The notes under the pieces: generated by a model
Seen by the model: the letters and a program-made list of their open reading frames with translations, nothing else
What the model was told of the DNA's origin: nothing
Databases searched by the model: none
Shown: positions 13,301 through 18,700 of the stretch, in pieces
How positions within the stretch are numbered: position 1 is the first letter of the stretch
Layout: every line of letters begins with the position of its first letter
Made by a program: the position numbers and the translations under genes
NCBI GenBank assembly: GCA_016934645.1
Contig: JAFGSL010000462.1
Coordinates: 1 to 23,911, forward strand
DNA: 23,911 bases
From: Anaerolineae bacterium
GTDB taxonomy: Bacteria > Chloroflexota > Anaerolineae > B4-G1 > SLSP01
Direction: 5' to 3'

Positions 13301-14666
13301 CAACCGGCTTGAGAGTGCCGCCGATAACCCCAACGTAAACATTGTTGTGCTCTGGGACCGCAATCCAAACAGTGGTGGCCCCTGGGATGCGGGAACCAGG
13401 CATTATAAGATCAAGCACGACACCAATCTTCTCGAACCGGCTAATTACACTGAGGGAGTGGATACCTGGGATGATGGGGAGTTAAATCTGGGTGACGTCC
13501 AGACGCTCTACTGGTTTGTGACCTGGGCGCAGACAAAGTATCCCGCTGACCACTACTTCCTCTCCATCGTAGGCCACGGTGGGGGATGGGCCCCTGAGAT
13601 TCCTCCTCCGATGCGTCACGAGGATGGATGGATGCTGGGTGGTAGTGGGCTTAGTTGGGATGACACCAATGCCGACTATCTCTCCACCTACGAACTGGGC
13701 TTGGCTTTCGACAGCATCAGTCATGTAGATGTCGTCTTTTACGATGCTTGTCTGATGTCCATGCTGGAGAATGCCCACGAGATCCAACATGCAGTCGACT
13801 TTTTGGTCGCTTCCGAAAACCTGCAATATGCGGCTATGCCCTATGATTACTATGTCTCAGCCATCACGGGGACGACGACTACGCCGGCAAACCTAGTCAC
13901 GGCAGTAGCCAACACCTACTTGGCTTCGCTGCCTCCTGGCTTTAGTGGTTCGATCACTGCCCTGCGGCTGGACGGGACCGGGAACGTTGTGACAGCAGTG
14001 GACAATCTAGCTCAGGCATTGATCGTGCTTCTGCCCGATGGCACTGCGCGGGAGGAGATCATTGGCGCTTACATGGACGCTCAAAAAGTTGATTATGATG
14101 GTGACCACGTGATAGAACCGCAGCGAGACGGATTCGTAGATCTGTATCACTTTGCCCAGCAGGTGGTGACGGTGGTAAGCGATACGCAGGTTATCTCTGC
14201 TGCCCAAGCGGTGATGACGGCAATGGACAATGGTTTCCTTCTGGCTGATGCCCATCTATCTGGGTATCCTTATACTGATACCCTTGCTGGCTTGCACGGT
14301 GTCTCGATCTACTTGCCCTTCGGCGAGGAGTTATACATCGGAGAAGGCTGCGACATCGAGGCGTTGGATTTCTGCAGCGAGCAAGTGAATCCAGGATGCA
14401 TCAAGTTACGACAGTACTACGCAACTGCCGTACCACCTCAGGTGCGCCAACTGAAATTGGCTCAAGATACCCAATGGGACGAGTTTGTGAATGGATTCAT
14501 AGACACACACTATTCTTGTCCCGGATTGGTGCAGGACAACATCAGACCAATGGAAGTCCTACTCTCAAGTCGGTCACTTGACACTCGACAGATACGGCCC
14601 CATAATATCTTCGATGCAGATATTCACTACTATATCTATCTGCCGGTGGTTATGAGATACCAATAA
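1326..14666 (+). CDS. Giant secreted multidomain protein with beta-propellers, beta-helices, VCBS repeats and a C-terminal C11 (clostripain-like) peptidase
   Basis: A 4446-residue exported protein in one unbroken frame. A signal peptide (KK, then a hydrophobic stretch to about residue 35) is followed by 13 or so Asp-box/BNR repeats (about 85-725), a CBM60-like carbohydrate-binding module (about 726-852), seven propeller blades of the type VVxWxDxR...DIYxQR (about 866-1238), two beta-helix modules (1243-2112 and 2113-2979), a third glycine-rich beta-helix with a DIGADEY end (2980-3405), an SbsA-like Ig domain (3407-3503), seven FG-GAP/VCBS repeats (3508-3842), a DUF11 domain (3844-3967) and a C11 peptidase (about 3972-4395). 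His4084 in GHGGGW and Cys4142 in YDACLMSMLE match the clan CD catalytic dyad, so the peptidase looks active. The last residues are YIYLPVVMRYQ. Known families suggest surface adhesion, glycan contact and calcium binding; the peptidase may process the protein itself or nearby proteins (inference). Two short gaps downstream suggest an operon with the next two genes. Confidence 0.92.
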   Translation: MKAGIGKKTLILLESIILAGMALWGAYLALSQPVATLGMMPLLHPNTEIDQEAERLTITNRANGMPDQSSSLDSTSTGTPDRSTDTPWVSGGPYGASIQELVVSPDYTSDRAVFAGTWGSGIFQLNDSSGEWEPRNQGLDNLRITALSISPEFASDNTLFAAECTGSVYTSTDGGMTWFPANQGLPTNNSVYALAVSPAYGSDQTVYAGVNNLGAYRSQDGAQSWSPITTGLEGVSSIVEFEIAPAFAVTGVVYAISESSNLYRTDDGENWTALTALPGGRKAWSVALSPDESTLFVGTNQGVVTSTDKGVSWHVVDGGIGSAGVQDIATGPGAADPMWACTHQDVYRSMDAGLSWTKIITGTGSDFYCRNLAISPDFGSDTTLFVGSIGGGGGVYRSTDGGNEWRRRSSGMTWNVLALAPSPDYHNDRTLFAGLNGGGVSRSINGGASWEPAGTGWIEEDANTIALSPNYAADGTLFAGGYDTGVYRSEDRGQIWSQIGLTNVKDIRRMAIAPGSPVTETLILAGTLNEGMHRSTDGGASWAQVTGGFPATATVNEIAFSPAYPSDHTIFIGSGEEGLFRSQNAGTTWSPVTGPSGNEIWGLGISPDFAVDDNLLVSTNDGLFRSWDGGDSWSQLTFPSEYAITEIAFSPYYATDHTIWVATAQWTPEPDGGIFVSDDNGNSWQQINEGPPQLQHHALAVADRGGTEYDVFAGTRNQSVWQRYPDVDLVVRARGEFDDGEWPRMQVFINDKQVADWTVDTPEYTLWITQANLTGQDQVDVLYTNKTPDGALHVDSVLAQDTIVNADDDASVVFDTLDASNVVIEAFDGLLATEGQSELFANGTLRFYVGMSAARVQGPQGLPIHKVLSDTIINDDTQPSQAYQWDAAIGSNGGGTVVAWRDNRRGYDDIYAQRMTVAGPLGSNFRVNDNSGWGSQRHPDILVNDDGSFIIVWTSGYPVPSGGHQIRGQRYDSGGVTVGGNFTVTEDLSCYVYPSISGRGDGSFVIVWSDNGDGRIWGQRFDAAVTRLGNVFLIDDDPDTDAWRRHAEVAVASDGSFLVVWQDTRNGDLDIYGQWYDTDGNTVGSNFKVNDDTGSAEQVTPDVTVDGSGNYVVTWRDRRNDDTDIYAQRYNANRDPIGGNFRVNDDGITARQHAPHVSASDAGDFIITWWDRRSVEPDVYVQYYNQDGNPKGANFKLDEGTGHQEYGSDVAMSNTREAWFAWYGQKDYVLDIYVNRWEATAACTVTSTADSGVGTLRWCLEQAEPSTYIDFDTDVFSPTMPATITLISKLPHIITDGLTIDASNAGVILDGSQLTGYNEGLYVDGADYVTIRGLQVVNFPHHGILLINGASHAVIGGNRDIGQGPTGQGNLCSGNGQDGISLSGSGTMSNTILGNFVGVDLFGTSAYSNYNGIGIGGGATGNIIGSATSGEGNLVGGNDLCGIVLGSDATYNRVVGNLIGTNIHGTGRITGSNIGVCIWNRASYNHVGGDQPGERNLISGHEGNGIQFGSTGTVSNVVIGNYIGTNISGTVALPNVQVGVAILGGASHNIVGGDTPEERNLISGNGGGVVIRYIGALGNRVTGNYIGTDITGQTAIPNSDGVSILDGASENVIGGETTAERNLISGNAGFGVVIYTDNTSGNIIARNYIGTNVSGTQTLSNMSDGIKLSIGTNGNLVENNLISGNGEDGISLQDVTSNIVRGNYIGTDYSGEITLGNVSVGIDITRDITGSTNNRIEYNLISGNGGSGIDIHGSGTMSNTVVGNYIGTDVNGTVAISNAGQGIGIWGGASWNIVGGTTPDDRNLISGNGRAGVDFDSSTTANNAIMGNYIGTDASGTLAIPNTAEGVALWQGPNHNIIGGETREAGNLISGNSGRGLSLGGSGTVSNTINNNYIGTDWSGHWAIPNADGIAIYAGAVHNAVTKNLISGNSDDGIAVFDTGTAENHIVDNLIGTDVTGIAPLPNVGDGIYIYGNAVDSLVGFDNTIAFNGANGILVSGSNTLRHTLTRNIMFDNTDQGIRLLNGANGGITSPVILTATATLITGTALPDATIEVFSDDADEGWICEGSATSLSTGQWSLSKGHFSGPFLTATATDVDGNTSEFSNPFPIEVMTCTVTSAADNGIGTLRWCLERAQVSAYIDFDPTVFPPTMPATITLLSELPHIITNGLTIDASNAGVVLDGSQLTSYEDGLHVDGADFVTIRGLQVVNFPYDGIELANGTTHAEIGGNRNVGNGPLGQGNLCSSNGDNGILIGGYGTVNNTIIGNFVGIDLAGISALSNTTGILVGYGASDNIVGGSNPGEGNLVSGNAHCGITLHDYATYNHVMGNFIGTDIQGTGAVSNNWIGLCVWNASSYNQIGGEQPGERNLISGNSDNGISISGSDIVSNVIIGNYIGVDINGVAALPNGGNGVAIFAGAANNIVGGNTPSKRNLISGNAYAGVSVFGSGTLNNLISGNYIGTDVTGEVAISNNGGGIYVTDGATDNIVGGEDAGEGNLISGNEGSGVTLQNVGTARNIIVGNYIGTDLYGTQSLSNTWDGIRLADGAADNLVRDNLISGNALCGVELAGTGTTSNTISGNYIGTDISGTTPISNSCGVVIGGGASWNTVGGVTSAERNLISGNDTDGISVYSIGTSHNTIKGNYIGTNISGTRALPNGYNGVGFWGGPTDNILGGSAGGRNLISGNAGVGVTIGATETLRNVVINNYIGTDISGSAALSNTSGGISLDNWTSGNIIQENLVSGNGDYGIFLSTVLSNTVLDNLVGTDAAGITAIGNANTGVIVCSSHENWIEGNLVSANGNHGIEIRKTDATSNTVTGNHIGTDAGETAVFPNAGDGIYISEGSQHSVIGADNVIVYNACGVHIDGTSTLSHTITQNSIYSNTIGICLTNGGNGGIVSPTILTATPALAIGTGPVSATIEVFSDYGDEGKVYEVSTTVDHMGHWMASAPPTCTFAGPHLTATATDAAGNTSEFSDPVLVEELCYAKIESNPTTTYTTVQAAVGAAQPGDLVKVAGTCTGVEVRAGVTQTVYISKSLTVRGGYTATDWVASDPVANPSILDAQHNGRVAYLTGGGVVTLENLHITGGYTSGNGGGIYNNDVTLALSNTVVYSNTANNGGGAYVNQNTATLMQNGGQIYSNTASVDGGGVYVWEGRATLNDGQITDNAAGEDGGGIYVAYGDVMLSGGQVASNRALNGAGVYVSQDTATFTQTGSSVITANVASNNGGGVAVGSGVALVSGGQILDNAAEDGGGVYIGETALISITNSIIVANRATLTGAALYVRGEGTLRHVTIADNVGPTGVDVDINGTLRLTNTIIAGHTLGITSTGGSVQPSYTLFWNNEDDGIRGIYPVDGDPAFVDPVNGDFHIGATSAARDAGIAVGVATDIDGDPRPQGAGYDIGADEYHEGIVVEPVPNAHAVAVTTNLTATFPAPVSNTTVTSRTFFVHGGFRGHIDGAFSFPDGKIVFDPALSFSPGEMVQTTISENIVVGGLPLEQPYVWQFRTAAGTGSGVFADSGQSLGGLSWSIALGDLDDDGDLDAFSANRYGSANKVWLNNGSGTFADSGQNLGSSDSEALALGDLDGDGDLDAFVGNTTGQANRVWLNNGAGTFTSNGQTLGSSDSVAVELGDVDGDGDLDAFVGNWSGQANQVWLNGGMGTFVDSGQALGASYSRAVRLGDLDGDGDLDVFIGNWGPNQVWLNDGAGGFTNSNQSLGDSETAGIALGDVDGDGDLDAFVANRSNHADEVWMNNGTGNFTNSGQRLGDSSSEAVVLGDVDGDGDLDAFVGNSDQGNKIWLNDGTGTFNESIRSPSDSRSWAVALGDLDGDGDLDAFVGNNEQVNRVWLNRYLALSKSVTPIVAEPGQHITYTLMYANIGLDTVAGVVITDVVPNALKDVNYVSYGPPITPTGSTSFTWQVRDLAPGESGIITITTTVDPNLNQDTTIANRASIKSERSQVFDTSLVTATVVVPVTPASWTFLVYLNGDNDLDRWTDDAFNRLESAADNPNVNIVVLWDRNPNSGGPWDAGTRHYKIKHDTNLLEPANYTEGVDTWDDGELNLGDVQTLYWFVTWAQTKYPADHYFLSIVGHGGGWAPEIPPPMRHEDGWMLGGSGLSWDDTNADYLSTYELGLAFDSISHVDVVFYDACLMSMLENAHEIQHAVDFLVASENLQYAAMPYDYYVSAITGTTTTPANLVTAVANTYLASLPPGFSGSITALRLDGTGNVVTAVDNLAQALIVLLPDGTAREEIIGAYMDAQKVDYDGDHVIEPQRDGFVDLYHFAQQVVTVVSDTQVISAAQAVMTAMDNGFLLADAHLSGYPYTDTLAGLHGVSIYLPFGEELYIGEGCDIEALDFCSEQVNPGCIKLRQYYATAVPPQVRQLKLAQDTQWDEFVNGFIDTHYSCPGLVQDNIRPMEVLLSSRSLDTRQIRPHNIFDADIHYYIYLPVVMRYQ
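1580..3500 (+). repeat. Asp-box/BNR beta-propeller repeat region within the giant protein
   Basis: At least a dozen copies of the Asp-box turn S-x-D-G-G-x-x-W are visible, such as STDGGMTW, SMDAGLSW, STDGGASW and SWDGGDSW. They alternate with strand motifs of the form AxSPxYxxDxTxFAG. The spacing is about 45-60 residues. This is the pattern of sialidase, sortilin (VPS10) and Ycf48-like propellers, but no enzyme active-site set is seen, so a binding role is more likely. The number of blades would fit two stacked propellers or one large ring. Confidence 0.85.
3501..3880 (+). other. CBM60-like carbohydrate-binding module within the giant protein
   Basis: A domain of about 127 residues between the two propellers begins VVRARGEFDDGEWPRMQVF, continues with VADWTVDTPEYTLW, then QVDVLYTN, LHVDSVLAQDTI and ends near IEAFDG. 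This order resembles the calcium-dependent CBM36/CBM60 xylan-binding fold as found in other secreted bacterial proteins. The match is by recalled family pattern only, so the ligand is uncertain. Confidence 0.55.
3920..5040 (+). repeat. Second, seven-blade propeller repeat region within the giant protein
   Basis: Seven consecutive units of about 50-55 residues share a core of the form G-x-[FTY]-[VI]-[VI]-x-W-x-D-x-R followed by D-[IV]-Y-[AGV]-Q-[RW]-[YF]. Examples are VVAWRDNRRGYDDIYAQR, LVVWQDTRNGDLDIYGQW and VVTWRDRRNDDTDIYAQR. Between units runs GSNFxVNDD. Seven blades fits a closed seven-bladed propeller. No catalytic residues are evident, and the function is probably binding or spacing. 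Confidence 0.75.
5052..7661 (+). repeat. Beta-helix module A (ten repeats plus Ig-like cap) of the giant protein
   Basis: The module is 2610 bases (870 residues). It opens with CTVTSTADSGVGTLRWCLEQ, then LTIDASNAGVILDGSQL, and holds ten units built on GN[YFL][IV]G[TV][DN]xxG and NLISGN, spaced roughly 55-65 residues. It ends in an Ig-like segment with ATIEVFSD and TATATDVDGNTSEFS. The pattern is a right-handed parallel beta-helix of the PbH1 type, usual in pectate-lyase-like and adhesin proteins. The polysaccharide-lyase active-site residues were not recognised. Confidence 0.85.
7662..10262 (+). repeat. Beta-helix module B, tandem duplicate of module A
   Basis: The module is 2601 bases (867 residues), starting CTVTSAADNGIGTLRWCLER and following module A almost line for line: the same LDGSQL, VTIRGLQVVNFP, GQGNLCS and GERNLISGN landmarks, ten GN-x-IGTD units, and the same Ig-like cap with ATIEVFSD and TATATDAAGNTSEFS. 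Whole-module duplication is the simplest reading, followed by divergence. Best conservation is in the first 300 residues; the middle repeats are shuffled more. Confidence 0.85.
11838..12852 (+). repeat. Seven FG-GAP/VCBS calcium-binding repeats in the giant protein
   Basis: Seven units of about 47-49 residues share the order GxGxFxxSGQxLG, then xAxxLGDxDGDGDLDAFVGN, then xVWLNx. The DxDGDGDLD loop is the calcium-coordinating turn of integrin-like FG-GAP and VCBS repeats. Six of the seven units keep DGDGDLD exactly; the first has DDDGDLD. Seven units would close a seven-bladed propeller. The coding DNA is repetitive, with a period near 145 bases, so it could mislead short-read assembly. Confidence 0.9.
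13239..14510 (+). other. Clostripain-like C11 peptidase domain at the C-terminus of the giant protein
   Basis: The domain begins WTFLVYLNGDNDLD, the usual C11 opening. The catalytic histidine is in SIVGHGGGW (codon at 13575-13577) and the nucleophile cysteine in FYDACLMSMLE (codon at 13749-13751), 58 residues apart, close to the spacing in clostripain. The later ENLQYAAMPYDYY segment also fits the family. C11 enzymes cut after basic residues, need calcium in several members and are made as precursors that self-cleave. Here self-processing from a surface scaffold is possible but not shown. Confidence 0.88.
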
Positions 14667-14720
14667 GTACTCAGCGCTAACACAGTGTCTACGAGCAATC
14701 TACCACGAAAGGAGATGACC

Positions 14721-15632
14721 ATGTTTGAAGATACGGATACAGCATTCGAGTTTCAAGCAGGGGACTATGAGGCCATCTTTGAAGAGGCTATCAAAGCAGT
14801 CGAATCCAGGTACGGTCCTCTTAGCCAGGACGGCGTACCCAAAGCCGCCCCGGACCCGGCAGCAGAACTGCTGCATGAACTCAAGGATAAAAAAGGTGAG
14901 ACGGCTGAATTTTCCCCCAGTCTCAGTGTGTTGCCACTGCGCAAAAAACACTTTGACGCACATAACTTGGACTTACCGACCCGGATCGACGACCTAATGC
15001 GGCGCTACAACTTTTATCTGGTTCGAGTTCCTGTCACTTTGATGCCCCGACCTGGATTGGCTTTCACACGGTTGCAGTGCATCATTGAATTCAACTCCAC
15101 GGAAGGAGATGCTCGACGACCAACCATCCACGCTCTCTTTCCTACCGATGAATGGCAGACGATAATCCAGGCTCATCAGGGTTTGGAGATCGGCCTCGAC
15201 AACAGGCTGACTTTCAAGGCCGCGTTGAGCGATCTACAGGTTGAGCAAGGCCCACTCAGTGGTGAGGCGGATGTACTGGTCGCACCTGGGCTCGTCACTA
15301 GCGCCGGGTTAATATTGGGTAAATTCAACTATAGCATCAAACGGCCCAAGATAATCAGCACAGGCGAAGGAAACGTCAAAGCCCGTTGGTTCCTCGATAG
15401 CGAAGAGTTCTTTGAGCGCGAGGAGCTTTGGCTGGGCATAGTGATCCAGGTACCCAAGGACGTCGAGAGGGTAGATGCGGCTGGTGCCCTATTGGCTTAC
15501 CGCAACCCACGTTGGTTGACCGGGCATTTGTCCGACGTGCTAGAACTGATTAGCACCAAATCTGCTCAGTTCTTTAAGCGAGGCGCACCGATTGAGAATA
15601 CGCATCTTTGGACGGACATTACCAAGGCATAG
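14721..15632 (+). CDS. Hypothetical 303-residue protein between the giant peptidase gene and the CHAT gene
   Basis: I do not recognise the family. The start at 14721 is chosen because GGAG at 14711-14714 is six bases upstream; in-frame ATG codons at 14685 and 14715 lack a site at usable distance. There is no signal peptide or membrane segment, so the protein is probably cytosolic. Residues 1-60 are acidic and helical in character (EAIFEEAIKAVESRYG). A middle part of alternating hydrophobic residues follows (FYLVRVPVTLMPRPGLAF, then RLQCIIEFN, about 98-125), which suggests beta strands, then FPTDEWQTIIQAHQGLEIGL (about 140-159). Near residues 188-207 is a short stretch rich in Gly, Ala and Leu. 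It sits 54 bases after the giant gene and 74 before the CHAT gene, so co-transcription is likely. By analogy with other CHAT loci it may be the partner, regulator or substrate of the protease; this is a guess. Confidence 0.85.
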   Translation: MFEDTDTAFEFQAGDYEAIFEEAIKAVESRYGPLSQDGVPKAAPDPAAELLHELKDKKGETAEFSPSLSVLPLRKKHFDAHNLDLPTRIDDLMRRYNFYLVRVPVTLMPRPGLAFTRLQCIIEFNSTEGDARRPTIHALFPTDEWQTIIQAHQGLEIGLDNRLTFKAALSDLQVEQGPLSGEADVLVAPGLVTSAGLILGKFNYSIKRPKIISTGEGNVKARWFLDSEEFFEREELWLGIVIQVPKDVERVDAAGALLAYRNPRWLTGHLSDVLELISTKSAQFFKRGAPIENTHLWTDITKA

Positions 15633-15706
15633 TCGCACGATCTGAAACCGTCGTTTCTGTGGTGTAAACCTGATACTATGCCAAGACCATCTACCTGAGG
15701 TGTAAT

Positions 15707-18700
15707 ATGCAGTGGCTAGATTTGGACATACGAGTTCGTGCTGGCAAAAGCATCAACCTCACGCTCCCCAATGGGGGTGAGATCGCAGCCAGAATGGAAT
15801 ATGACGAGTCTGTGGCCAGACGGACTAGAGATCTACTGGTACGCATCGAGCGGAAGGAACTCAATCGTACAGATATCAGGAGCTTGGGAGAACATCTCCA
15901 GACTGTTCTGCTTCCCGGCGAAGCTGGCAGGATGTTTGCACAGGTCTATAGAGACCTGGCAACCAATGAAGGCCTGCGGGTTCGAATCATCTTCGAGAGA
16001 AACGCCCACGATCTGGAAGTCTATCGCTGGCCCTGGGAATACCTCTATCACTCTGGCCTCGGTCGTTTCCTTGCAACCGACCCCAAACTGACTCTCTCAC
16101 GCTACGACCCACCTGGGCGTGAGGGGATCCCAACCATACAGCCTGAGGAATCCCTGAATATACTGGTGATCGTCTCCGAGCCCAAACATAACGCGGACGG
16201 GACTCCTCTGGGAGGTGTTCTGGCTACGAAGGTAGTAGAAACGATCTGCAAGCTGAAAGACACGCTCCTACGCGTCAAACGCGTTGAGGTGGTGGAAAGA
16301 CCCACGCGAACAGATGTAAGGGGTGCGGTGGAGAGCGCAGAACCCCACATTGTACATTTCATCGGTCATGGCACGTTTGACGATTTGGAAGGAAAACTGG
16401 CATTGGTGATGCAAGATGGCGAGAAAGCGGATTGGTGTACTGCCTCAGACTTTTCGTCCTTGTTCTCTCGACATCCACCATACCTTGTGATATTGCAAGC
16501 CTGTGAGAGCGGAGCAGTAGCCACGATGGGCTCTAGGAGTGTTGCTGCTCAGTTAGTTCACCAGCATAATCTGCCCGCCGTCGTCGCGATGCAGTACGAA
16601 ATCACCAACCAGACAGCGATTAGATTCGCCGAGTGCTTCTACAAGAGTCTGGTCGAAGGCGCCCCGGTTGATTTCGCAGTGCAGACAGCACGTGAGGCTA
16701 TCACATATCTCGTGGGACCAGGACAAAAAGCTCTTGGACATAGCAGCCCCGACTTTGGCATCCCGGTACTGTTCATGCGCAGTCACGAGCCCGTGATCGG
16801 CGCCGGTACACGGCCTGAATCTGCTCCGCGGACCGAGGTCCCATATTCTCACCGCATTCCCCACCGCAAGCGTATTGCTAGGGAGTACGTTGGCGACCGA
16901 GAAAAGGTCTATGAGCAGGAGTTGAGATACAGAAGCGTGATCGGGCTGTGGGGGAACTTGGGAATCGGCAAAACGTGGACCGGGGCCCGACTGGCGATCC
17001 AATGGGAAGAGTCGGGGTTTTCTTTCTCCCCCTATCCTGAACATCCACAGCAAGTTTTGTGGTTCAAGTGCGAAGAGGATATGGGCTTCTCTGAACTGGC
17101 CACCGGGATAGGTGAATACCTGGAGCAATGCGGTGAAGAATCATTTGGGCAGTGGTACCAAAGTAGCCAAAATCGAACCCAACCGGCCCGCAGTGTCATC
17201 TCCCGCTTGACCGAACTATTGAACCGGGAGCAGTATTTCCTGTGCTTTGACAACTTTCATCACGTCAGTGACGACGAGGACATCCGGTCGCTGTTCAAAG
17301 AGCTAGAGCAAGCCCTGGACGAGACCGCCACAAAAGTGATTCTCATCGGGCAGACGGCCCCAGGAATCCAGGGAATCGGTGGGCGTGAGTTGAGAGGTAT
17401 GACGAGGAAAGAAATCCAGCAATTGGTACTCCGCCTGAGAGCGTATGATAAGGGGTGGTTGAATAGGACACTTGCCGCCGGTTTCGCTGACAGACTGATA
17501 GGACTAGTTGGTATGAATCCGGGCTTGATGGAAATCGTCGCCATCAACTGGCTCAGGAACCACACCACCCCAGCAGAGGCCCAAGCTTATCTCGACTCAC
17601 TGAACAAGGCCAAGATCGCCGAGTTGATCCTTGGGCGCGGAGACAAATCCCAGATTGCCCTACTCACCATGCTCTCAATCCTGGATGAATGGGAAGAGCT
17701 TTCAACTCTCATCGAGTTGGGACATGGAGAGGGAATGAACAAAGAAGAGGTTGCCCAAACGCTTGAAATCCTGCGCGATGCCGGGCTGATTCAGGAAGAT
17801 GAGGAGAAGTACGGTTTGATCCAGTCAGTGCGCAAGCTCTGCATCGAACAACAGATACAGCAGCCAGAGAAGTTGTCCGATCTCCACCAACGTGTAGCCG
17901 AAATCTATGCTGGCAGAGGCGATCTGTTGTCGGCTTTCGGTCACTATTTAAAGGCGGAGGCCTTCTCAGAAGCCCTTCAACTCATCCTAGACAATATGCT
18001 CGAGATCACCCGGGCTGGCGGTGGAGAAAGGGCATCCAAACAACTGGGCAAGCTCCAGGTGGCCGCGTTGGTGGGGAAACTCACCGCCCGCGAAAGGATT
18101 CAGGTATGGATGCTGATAGCTGATTTCAGAGCTTGGCTCCTTAGACTTGACCTAGCTCAAAGTGCAGTGGAAAAGGGCCTCCAGGCACTGGAGAGGATTC
18201 CAGAAGATGAAAGGTCCGCCTACAAATACGAAGAGGGACGCCTGAAAGGCAGACTCGGCGTCATCCTGGCGGCAAAGGCAAAAGAAGAAGAACTTGAGCA
18301 ACTTGAGGAATCTGTGCGGTGCTTGAACGAGAGCCAGATACTGATACAGGAGTACATGGAAGAACACGGCATCACGGTTCACGGTGTGCATGCATCACTA
18401 ATGGTGCTCAACAATCTGGGCATTGCGTATCGAAAGATAGCCACTGGCTCGAAAGGGGTAGATCGCACGGCCAGCTTTTCCAAGGCCGTTCATTCCTTTG
18501 AAGCGTGCATCAATGAATGCGGGATATATGAGGGCGTCCCACACGTCGACTACACCCTGCCCTGGGCCTGGGTCAATCTCAGCCAGGCGTACGACGACAG
18601 GAAAGATGAGGGCGATCAGGAATTGGCGCTGAAAGCAGCTCATCGCGGCTTGGAGGGGTTTCAGAAGATCAATCATCAATGGGGCATTGGGTTTGCCAAC

